Shown: positions 25,014 through 35,700 of the stretch, piece after piece
Numbering within the stretch: the first letter of the stretch is position 1
Layout: every line of letters starts with the position of its first letter
Assembly (NCBI GenBank): GCA_934667065.1
Contig: CAKULD010000003.1
Location: 62,001 to 126,000, forward strand
Direction of reading: 5' to 3'
DNA: 64,000 nt
DNA from: an uncultured Collinsella sp.
GTDB taxonomy: Bacteria; Actinomycetota; Coriobacteriia; Coriobacteriales; Coriobacteriaceae
The notes under the pieces: generated by a model
Told to the model about the DNA's origin: nothing
The model's database searches: none
Seen by the model: the letters and a program-made list of their open reading frames with translations, nothing else
Position numbers and translations under genes: made by a program

Positions 25014-25750
25014 TAGACACCCAAGCCCGCTCTGATACCTTAAAAGATTGGACCTATGAGCATCGTCGTCCGCTGATGTGCGCCTTTGCGGCTCTTGCTG
25101 TAATCGTGCTGCTTATTGGCCTATCGCTTACGTGGTTCGTGGAAAACAGGGCGCTTTCGACCATTGGTAAGGTCGAAGGCCCCATTATGCTCAAAATTAA
25201 GGGCCCTAACCAAACGGCGATGGAGCAAATGGACCTTACCTATGACGCCGATAAAGATACGGTCTCTGATGATGGCACCGTCACGCGCCGTCGCGCCTTT
25301 TGCGTCGAAAGCCAAGGTAAGGGCTTTGAACTGCAAATCGCAAACACCACTAATATCACGGGCCTGACCATTAATGTCTATCGGGCGACTGATGTGACGA
25401 GCACGCCGGAGGAGAGCCCCGACGTAGTCGGACGCGATGGTCTCACTCGATATTACGCGTGGAAAATGAAGGATGGCCCGATTAGCGGGTTCCAAACTAT
25501 CAACGAGGATGGCGATACGGGAATCGCCACGAGCAATAAGAGCGCCCAAAATTATGATGCTTCAACTTTTGGCGACTATAGCAACGTCCAAAAGAACGCA
25601 CGCCCGCTCTATCGCTGGAAGCGGATCGATGAGGGTGATTTGGATGACAGGTCGGCGACCGGCGCCACTAAGTACATCATCGAGTGTACGTGGCCCAAGG
25701 CGGCTAACACCAAAGAGACCGATGTCATCTACATCATTGCGCGCAATTGA
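25010..25750 (+). CDS. Membrane-anchored extracellular protein 2 of surface locus
   Basis: A 246-residue protein. GTG start at 25010, inside the last codons of the previous gene, with AGGGAGGG seven bases upstream. A single transmembrane helix spans about residues 21-43 and ends T-W-F-V-E-N-R-A-L-S-T-I-G, parallel to the A-W-F-V-A-N-N motif of its upstream neighbour. The outer domain is predicted beta-rich, with one cysteine. No family recognised. Translational coupling suggests a fixed ratio with protein 1. Confidence 0.8.
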   Translation: MIDTQARSDTLKDWTYEHRRPLMCAFAALAVIVLLIGLSLTWFVENRALSTIGKVEGPIMLKIKGPNQTAMEQMDLTYDADKDTVSDDGTVTRRRAFCVESQGKGFELQIANTTNITGLTINVYRATDVTSTPEESPDVVGRDGLTRYYAWKMKDGPISGFQTINEDGDTGIATSNKSAQNYDASTFGDYSNVQKNARPLYRWKRIDEGDLDDRSATGATKYIIECTWPKAANTKETDVIYIIARN

Positions 25751-25770
25751 TGATTGAAGGGAGGCGACGC

Positions 25771-26730
25771 ATGGCAGAGAAGCAAATCGATGAAAAAAGC
25801 GAGCAGCCAAAGAAGGCACCGGTAAAGAGCAGGGTGCTGTGGTTGGTAGCGGCGCTGGCATGCGTCGCCGCACTTGTAGTGGGTGTGCAGCTCACGCGAG
25901 GAGCGTTTACGGGCGCTGCTTTTCTAAAAGCCGTCGCCGTTACGGGGACCTCGCAAGATTTGTTCGCCTCGGACGTGTTGGTGCCCTATAGCAGCGATCC
26001 GGGCGCTTCGCCGGCACTGCGATCGATCGTGGTTGATACAAGCAAAGGCACGTGCTCTATTAGCTTTAAGATCTACAACTGCCTGCTTGACGATATGAAT
26101 GTGTTTAACGATAAGGAAGTTAAATACACATTAAGCGTCGAAGCGAAGGACGCGGATGTTGTTGTAAAGGGCGAAAACGGCACGGAGGTAACCCGACCCG
26201 GATGGTCGATTTCTCCGAATCCCGACACTTATACGTTTTCCGCCACGCATGGTGAGATTAGGACGTACACCATCACATTCGACAAGGAACTGGTTGACAG
26301 AGCCTCGTTTACGATCAAAGCGGTAGTCGATAAAGATAATAGCCCCGGCACCAGCAAGTATTGCCTGGCGGCACGTGTCGAGCCCGTTAAGCGATCGAAT
26401 GCTAAACCGGCTAGCATCAGCGGCTCATGGGTCGATGCGAATGCCAAGGGGGATAACGTAGGCAATTATGCTGCCTATAACTACCGCATTACGGTCACGG
26501 GTGAGGAGAAGACCGTCAAGGTCACTTGGGGTTCCAAAATCGAGCTTGATAAGCACTTTGTGACAAACCACCCAGATGCTCAATTAGCAGGCAGTTCCGT
26601 GACGTTTAAGGTCAAACCTGGGTCTGAGATCATCAACTTCTATCGTCGGAGCGGATCAGAGGATCCCGCAAGCTGGGATGACTTGGGCATACGTATTGAA
26701 GAGTCCAATTCCCAAAATAATGGTCAGTAA
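25771..26730 (+). CDS. Membrane-anchored extracellular protein 3 of surface locus
   Basis: A 319-residue protein with a charged N-terminus (MAEKQIDEKSEQPKK), one helix at about residues 22-41, and an extracellular beta-rich region. ATG at 25771 follows GGGAGG by six bases; the open frame begins at 25747 but has no better start. The gene starts 20 bases past the stop of protein 2. No LPXTG motif and no recognised family. The outer part has paired Cys (near TCSISFKIYNC), which may form a disulfide. Confidence 0.8.
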   Translation: MAEKQIDEKSEQPKKAPVKSRVLWLVAALACVAALVVGVQLTRGAFTGAAFLKAVAVTGTSQDLFASDVLVPYSSDPGASPALRSIVVDTSKGTCSISFKIYNCLLDDMNVFNDKEVKYTLSVEAKDADVVVKGENGTEVTRPGWSISPNPDTYTFSATHGEIRTYTITFDKELVDRASFTIKAVVDKDNSPGTSKYCLAARVEPVKRSNAKPASISGSWVDANAKGDNVGNYAAYNYRITVTGEEKTVKVTWGSKIELDKHFVTNHPDAQLAGSSVTFKVKPGSEIINFYRRSGSEDPASWDDLGIRIEESNSQNNGQ

Positions 26731-26783
26731 TCGCATCAATCGTCCCCTGGGGGATTCGAGATATAAGAACGAGGTCTAATAAG

Positions 26784-29700
26784 ATGAAATCGGCAAAACG
26801 CTTCATAACCGCGTGTTTGACCGCGACCATGATATTTCAGGCACTCGCTCCCTCTACCGAGATATTGGCTCAGGAGGTGGACGCTGCGGGGGATGCTGCC
26901 GTCCAAGCAGCCTTTGCGTTCGACGGTGCCGTAAAGGGCGCCAAGTCGCGTGTCGCGCAGCTCTCGGCTGATGCGACAAACGCCGTGGTCGCCGATGATG
27001 GTTCGACAGGCTCGGGTGTGGCGGGCGATGCCGGTACCGGGAGCACGGGGCCCGGTGACACCGCGCCGGGAGAAGCAGAACAGCCCTCTGACGGCGAGCC
27101 GGGCGATGCCCCTTCAGGCTCTGAGGACGGTTCTGCCTCCGGCGACGGCCAGGTAGTCGAAGACGCCGCGGACGGTGATGATAGCCAGGATGCCGCCGCG
27201 GACGAACAGGCAGACGAGAGCGCCGATGAAGGGAAGGCCGCAGCGGGTTATGCGTTCACGAACGTCAATAATTTAAAAACCGCCATTGAAACCGGAACGG
27301 GGGAAAGGGGCTACGGCAGCGTTACGGTCGAGGGCGAAAAGGCAGTTAAGATAGCCGTCAGCGATCCTGCGGCACTGGTCCTAGTGTCCAACGCCGATCC
27401 CGCGATTTATCAAAATGCGGAGATCGTTCCAGATGGCACATTTTCCGGCGGCGGTCTTGACTTGACTTCAAAAACCGGCGATTACGAGTTTTTGGGCCTC
27501 GGCAGTGAGGGTGTGCCGTTTGCGGGCAAGCTGAATTTGGACAGTGCGAAGATTACTGTCGCTAGGACACTTTTCAACGGTCTTTCGCTCTCCAATGGCA
27601 ATGGCGCAATTGCCGTAATTTGGAAAGGAGCGAGTGCCGATCCGATTGTCGCCAAGAAGGTTGTCGGCAACGGCCAAACGCTTGCAGCGACTGTGATCAT
27701 TGCCGACTCTGGTGCACCAGATCCTCAGGACACGGATGCGGGCGTTACGGGCGCCTTGTTGGGTAACGTTACAGACGGCCTTTCGGTTGAAGCGAGCTAC
27801 ACATTTAGTGGCACGCGTAAGGGCATCAACATCGCTTCGACCGACGATAACGCGGGTCTGCTGGTGAATACTCTTGAGTCGGGCAAGCTGACAATTAAGA
27901 GGCTGTCGGGTATTTCCAATGCAAAGGGCACGCCGGCAGTCATGACCTCTACGGCGAATGGAGCCGCTGGTGGTTTGATTGGTTATGCGGGCGAGAGCGC
28001 TGAGGTTGAGGTCGCAAGCGCGCTCGACGTCTCGAACTTTACCGTGAAGGCGACGGGCAATGAAGGCGCTGCTGGTGGTTTTATTGGCAAGGCGACAAAG
28101 CTAACCTTGACGTTTGCTGACGAGGGAAGTGTCAGGCCTGCAGAAAAAGTCGGCGATGCGGATACAACCTATGCTGGTGGCGCTATCGGCGACGTCTCTT
28201 TTGCGGCAGATTTCGTTCTCACGCCGGGACAGATCGGCTTTGGCGATGATGCGGCGACCGCAGTTGAGCTTATCGCCAAGAGGCGCGCGGGCGGTCTTTT
28301 TGGCCGTCTCGACATTACGAACGGTGATGTCACCATTCGAGGTGGCAGCTACAAGAGCAAGCTTGTGGGCGGAGGAGACAACGCCAACGATCGAGGCAGC
28401 TATGGCGGCATTGCTGGCAATGTATGTAGCGGCGACGTCAGTTCGATTCATGCGCTGAAGATTGAAAAGCAAGATGACGCGGCGGTTCAGATTGAAATCG
28501 AGCGTGCGGACAGCGGCAAGCTTTATTACATCGGCGGCGTGGTGGGCTACCAAGACGGTGACGAGTCGATCCAGCGGACCGCCATTGTATTGGACGGTGC
28601 CGAGGTGGCGATTAGCGGGGCCGCCTATCCCTATTATGGAGATGGAAAGCTCGGCGGTGCTGTCGGCGTGGTTGATAAAAACCAACTGCTTGATGTGCGC
28701 GATTTTAAACTCAGTAGCGCGAGCGAGATTGGAAGGCAAAACGGCGGTTCGGCGGGTGTTGTGGGTTCCGCATGCCGCGGCATTATCAAATTTAGCGGTA
28801 CGACGAACCTTTCGGATGCGTTATTCGCTGACTCCAATCTGTCTGCGCAGCTTGTTTACCAAAATTACAATGCCTTAATTTTTGCCACCGGCAGCGGATC
28901 TGATGGCGGCTGGACGTTTAGACGCCCTTCTGCTGAGGTTCCCATCGATGATATTTATAGCTATGGCGAGGTAATTCGCTTGGGGAGCAGCAAGGGTCTT
29001 TCAAAAGATCTTATCAAGGTTGATGAAACTACTTATAAGCTAGATCTGGGAACACCGCTCGCGAAGACCAACGATGAATATGCGCTTCAGAGCGCTGACG
29101 ATTTTGCCAAACTTGCCATCACCTGGCAGACCTTTGGCTATTTCTCTATGGTTGACGGCATCGGCGGCGGCAGCGTGTCGGCGCTCGCCTCGTCAACCAT
29201 AAACGTTTCGGGCACGATTGATCTTGCGGGCACAGGCTTGACCGGCCTGACTAAAGATCGAGAGGATCCGGGCAATGATGAAGGTATGGCAGATGGCGGC
29301 GGCGAGCGGGAAGACGCGCATTACTTTAGCGGCACCCTCAAGGGAAGCGGCGCCATCGACCTCGCGGTTGGTGAGCCGTATGGTAAGCGCGGTAACACTG
29401 CAATTGAATCTAACGATGCGACCGCGGGCAATGGCAAAATCTATCGTCACCAGCGCCTGGGGTTATTCAATGCCGTAAATGGGAACGCACGGATTAGCGG
29501 CGTGACCATCGGCGGCAGCATGCGTTTTGAGAATAAGGCTGCAATCGATGCCGGTTCGCTTGCTGCCCAGATTAAAGGCAGCGCAGCAATCGGTGATGCG
29601 ACATTTAAGACGGCTATTGCGTATGGCGGTGTAAATGCGGGCAACGTTCTTAATGTTGGCGGCATTGTCGGTTCTGTAAACTCAAACGGCACGGTAGCTC

Positions 29701-32700
29701 TGGGTGCTGGCGCTAAATCGCAAGCAAATATCACGTCGGGAGACAGCAAAGCTGACTGTCGCGTTGGCGAGGCTTTTGGCATGGTTGGCGATTGTGAGGC
29801 CACGATCAATGTGGTTGGTCTCACTGTCGGCGGCAGCATCGGTGCCGGCTCCAACACCAAAGCAAATAACCTCATTGGCGGCCTCATCGGCTATATCAAT
29901 CAGGGGAGTCAGAAGAAGAACGTGGTAATCACCGGTCTCGCCTACAAGGGCTTTTCGATGACGGTTGGTAAGAACGGTGACAAGAAAAATGGTTCTGGCG
30001 GCCTTTTGGGCTACAGCTGGGGCAACTCAATTGTAACTATTAAGAGCAATGAAGCCGCATATGCTCTGACAACGGCGGAAACTGGGATCACGGCAGAGAA
30101 CAATGCCGAATTTGGCGGCCTTGTTTACGCGGCGAGTGGGCATTGGGTTATTGGCCAAAAGGCAATCGACCTAGAGGGCGCGACCTTTAGCGCAGCGAAG
30201 GGAGAAAGTGGTAAGAGCTATTCCGGAGAAGGTTCTCTCAGATTCGGCCTGCTGATTTGCCGAGCTGCTAAGGTGGAAAAAGCAGATTACGGCTATGGCG
30301 CGGATACATATACGGGTTTGTATTTGGAAAACACGTCGTACTGGGGCGATGCGTATAAGGTCAATGAGGGCGCAGGAGCCATTGATACGAGCGCAACCGT
30401 ATTTGATGAGTGGGTTGCGGACGCGCGCGGTCAAACTCGTACGGTTACCGACAATGGATGGAATGCGGTAGTCTCCCTGCACACCATGGATGAGAAGCTT
30501 CACATGAGTGCCGGCGAGGCTATCAATAGCTATCAGAACCGCACGTCATACGGAAACACACATCCCACAAACGAATACGCCAGGTACTATTACAACTTGG
30601 ATAGAGCCTGGGCATCAGTCAAAGATCAGCCGAGGATTACGGACGACAAAAACGATGATGCGCACTGGATGGAGACGCCTGAGGACGTGCTTCTCTGGAA
30701 CGTGAGGCTATACGCTCCCAGTGGGATAGCGAAGTACATAACTGACGGCAAGGACCCCAAGCTCTATATGGGCACCGCCCGTATCGGAAACGCGGGCAGC
30801 TCAAAGGACGCTAAGGCAGATATCGACTTTACGGGCTACAGCTATTATCCGACCAATACGACTACAAACCAGAAAGTGCTGATCAACAACGCTACCATTA
30901 CGTTTTGCTATTCCGACATCAAAGCCAAAGAGTCTGGTGCCAAGAATAAGAGCAACGATGCCAAATCGCAGCATGTAAATATGCATACGGGCCTGATTCG
31001 CACGCTTGCATACGCTGGCGGCAACAACCTTAAGGTCACCAACGTTTCTATGGGCGGCACCATAGGCAAGCTAGTTAACGACGGCGGCGATTCAACATCG
31101 GGTGCATTGGTATGCCGCGTCGCGGGCTCAGGCTCCAACCCAACTAATAGCCAGATATCCAACATCACTATCGACGGCCTCGAATTAAACGGGCTGGTGA
31201 TTGACGACGTGGATAACAAGGACAAGAAAGATTATGCGCCCCTGTTGATCAATAAAATGACCACGGCGGTGAACCTTACGGTTAAAAACCTATCAATTGC
31301 TGATGACGCCTATAAGAAGGACGGCAAATACCAGCATGCCGCCACAAGCCTTTTTGGAAAGCTGGGCAGCTCCTCGGGCACTATGGTGACCGCCTCGTTT
31401 AGTGACAACGTTTGTGTGCCGGGAAAGGCTGACGACAGTATTTTCACAAAGGCAACCTTCCTAGATAGCTTCGAGTATGCCAAAGGCGGTACCGGCTCTG
31501 CCACGTATATCTTCTATAGGGATGTAGCGGGAAAAAATAAGCCGACCTATGGCAAAGAGATTGATGCCCTAGGTGGGGAATACGAGGGCGTTCAGCTCTG
31601 GTATTACGATGATGCGCTCCATGGTTTCAAGGACGGCTATGTGACCGATGGGACCGTGATGGCCAGTGAGACGGGCGGCAACTTCAGTTCATACCTTCCC
31701 TACGTTGCGACGCCCTACAAGGAAAATGGAACTACGCACGAAATCAAGGTTAACCAGCGTGTTGCAAGCCTTGAGACCGGATGCGGTACATATAGCGATC
31801 CATACACTCTCTCCTCAGCTCGTGAGGTCTATGCCGTCTCGAACTACATCAATAATGGCAACAACGCGGCGGACGGCTGGAGGGTTTCTATCACGCAGGA
31901 CCAAAATGCCAGCTGCGGTCGTCGATCGGGTGGTGACAAATCTTGTGAGGCTGTCTATGTGTACAACCAGACGAGCGGAAAGTGGGTTAAAGATGGCGAT
32001 TCGACCACGGAGCTTGAAAACGATACCATGCATCGCTATCTGCAAAGCGCGTATTACAGCATCGAGCCAAAAGATGAAGACAGCAACGCTATTAGCACAT
32101 TGAACCTAGACGGCAAGTATTTCAAAGGATTTGGCAATATCACCAATCCGTTCCGAGGTGTGATTGTCGGCAATCTGTCCGAGGCGAAATCGGGCAATAG
32201 TGGCGGCGCCGAAATAAAAATCAACAATGGTACGGGCGATCAGCTACGAGGCCTTATCTCATACAGCTATGGCAGTGTGGTCAAGGACTTGGTCGTAACC
32301 TATTCAGGCAGTCCTATTGTCGTCGAATCGGCGGATAAGAATCCGTCAAACGCGACCCCCGGCACCTTCTTTGGAGGCATCGTTGGATGCATCATGGGCG
32401 GCGACAATATTTTCGACAATGTACAAGTTAAGGGAGAGGGTAATTTTGCCGTTTCTGGTGGAGGAAAGAAGCCATACCTTGTCCCCATTGGCGGTTATGT
32501 AGGTGCCATCTGCGGCGGCGGCGTGATTTTCCGCGGCATGAACAACGGGGCCGATTCATGGCGAAGCGGCACCAAGGATACAGGTCGTCTTTACGACAAC
32601 CCCTACGTTGGCCGCGTTATCGACGGCTATGCCTTCAGCGAGGGCTGCCAGGTCGATAATGGTGACCAGAACTACAAGATTAACGTGCTCATCAATGCGG

Positions 32701-35700
32701 GCTCTTCTTGTGTGACTACGGAGGGAGCTGTTGGCAAGTATTGCGGTCAAAGCACGGAGGCAATAAATACGACGGTTGATAACGCACAGGGGCTTTTGGT
32801 TCTCTCTGCAATTATCAGCAGCGGTGCCGGTGGTGGATCGGCGTACACACAGCAGGCTGAAAATAATTATGGGTCGTCTTGCGGATCACAGGCTTACAAG
32901 GGGCGGACAAGTGCGCCGAGCGGTACTTACCGTTTCGGCAATGATGGCTATGGTAAGGTCCGCAATGCGACCTATAAATATGTTGGAAAAGTGGATGCAA
33001 GTACGGAGGCAGCAAATGACCGTAGCATTTCGCTTGAGGACGATTTGAAGGCTCCCGGTCGTCAGACGAGTGTAGAGAAAAACCCGCTCGACGCTTGGGA
33101 AGAAGGCGAGTCGGTCAATTCTCCCTATCTCGTGAAAGCTTATGCTACAGATTGGCAGACGGGATACGTGTGCGCCGCCAAAGCAACGGGTATGTACCTG
33201 CAATTCAAAGAGAATGTCGAATACGACATGAGGGACTATGGAACCGGCTTTACGGGTCTTTCAGGACGCTATTACTCCAATGCATGTGCATCAAAGTATG
33301 GCGCGGACCGCGACAGGATTGTCCCTCTCATTGCCTGCATAGACGGTAATGGTGCAAAACTCATACTGGCAAGTAATGTACAGCAGTATTCTGACGACGA
33401 CTATGCTTTGCAATCCTGGGGCGGACTCTTTAGTGCCGTGACTTTTACATCGACGAATGTGAAAACAAGCGTACAGAGCAACGAGGGCTGCATCGTTAAG
33501 AATTTGCAGTTCGGCGACGAGAATAAGAGATCGTCCGTTTCTCTTCAATGCGTCAAGGGGGACGAGGGCTCGTCGCAGGCGGATATTTCAAACTTGGGCG
33601 TCGGCATGCTTGCCGGTGTGACTGCCAACTGCGATAGCCTTGACGTAAGCGGCAAGTTCAGTAACGTCTCTATCGTGAATTGTGCCGTTGAGAGCCCTTC
33701 GATGGCCGGCGGATTGCTAGGCAACTCTGGTTGGGCGTCTCGAAGTACAGATGCCAGCAATAAGTCGACAATGGTCAATTTTGATACGAACAAGACGTTT
33801 TCATCTCCGGTTCGCTTGCTCAACTGTTCATATCGGGGCCTGAGCGTTAAAGGAGCCACAAGAGTCGGGGGTTTTGTTGGGGCCGTGGGCGGCGGTAGCT
33901 ATAGCGATTGGAGTAAGTCACCTGTAGAGATTTGGGTGACAGATCCCGGTGTGACGATGGGGTCGAACTCGACTATTGAGGCGACCGCTGGTGGGTGCAC
34001 GATAGGTGGAGCCGTTGGACTAGCCTGGTCGCCGGTGAACGTGAACATGGTTCAAGGGGATAGCGATTTAAACGCCTATCAAACGGCGAAGCTGAACAAT
34101 GTTACCATCAAGAACGAGAAGGCAGCAGGTGCCGGCAATCATACCGGCACAGGCGGAATTGTCGGCAACCCAAAAGCCGGAATGGACATTTCAAAGGTTG
34201 AAATAACTTGCTCTGATGATGTTTCGGGCAATTCCTCGGTGTATTTGGGCGCATTGAATCCCGAAAACTGTACAAACGTAAAGCATGTGGGCGGTATTGC
34301 AGGACGAATCAATTCATCTGCTTCCTATAAGGTGGCGGATGTTACCGTAAAGAACGTTGCGGTCTCGGCTAATGAATGCGCATCCGGTATTGTGGGATCG
34401 CTTGATGGCGGCGCGCAAATCACATGTAGTGGTGTTGCTGTCGAGGCATGTCAGATTAATGGTCAATGGTCAGGCGGAATTGTCGGCTCCATTGGGGAGG
34501 ACGATGGCGGAACCGGAATTGGCAACCGTTCCTCGGTAACGGTGACGAATTCGATTATCCGCCAAAACAATTTTGCGAATCAGAACACGGGCGGAATCGC
34601 AGGAGACGGGCGAGGCGTGTTTCGTCTGTCGAATATTCTGCTTGACAGAAATGGCTATTTGCAGGCGGCGACGAAGGGACAGGGTATTCTCATTGGCATG
34701 GTTGGAGACAATTACGCTAACCGAAATGGCCAATTCAAGGGCGTGCACGCTTCCGGCATAGATGTCATCCCCGCGACGGAGACGGGGACGTCTTCGAATG
34801 CAATCCTGCCGGATTTGATTCGTACGAAAAATGACACTATTGCCAAGGAAGTTAATAAGCGATCTTACATTGCCTTTGCCGACTATGGCGATGTGTCGAC
34901 GGATGCCGATGCCTCCGGTCATTACAGCGGTGACGGGTCCGATCTTTATAACGACGATGCCGCGGACGCCGCTGTCGAGTCGGCGAGTCCGTACGTCACA
35001 ACGAATCCGGTGAGCGGTGAGCTCAAGGTAAAGGCCACGAGCGATTCCACCGAGAAGTCGCTCTTTGGCGATGGCGTGTCGATATCGACAGCCGAGACAA
35101 TTCAGAGCGAAGCGGGCAAATCGGTTAATGGGCGGTATACCTATACCAATACTGGCGGAATCGACAAAGATGGTAACTACCAGATCAGTAAGGCCTATGA
35201 CGCAAAATCAAAGAGTAAGTTTAGTGAGTTGAACCAAGATGCAACTGGCAAGATCTTTAATGTCCTCGTGATTCCCGGCAACGACACCGAGACGGTGAAA
35301 AACTATCTCAACTTGGTCACCAACGGCGGCTTCTCCGATGCCGTGCGACTCAATCCGTCGGAAAAGGGTGATTCGTCGTTCGTGACCGCCAAGACAGAGA
35401 GATTCACGCTTGGTGATGACGGCTCTTTTGTGCGGAGCGATGAGCCCGCTTCCCTTCAAGTAGTTAAGAACGGAACGGATGGCATGTCCTTCCGCGCGTC
35501 GACCGAGTGGGACAACAACCAGAACCGCTTTACGCTACTTACAGCGACGTTTAATGATGGAGCAGGCCATACGTATAAAGTTCAGGTGCCCATTGTGGTC
35601 AAGCGTATGCTCGAGATTGATTTTTCGGCTACTTATACATATGGCACCAACTATGAGAGCGATGCCTATGGCAAACTGCAGGACCATGTGCTGACCGGCA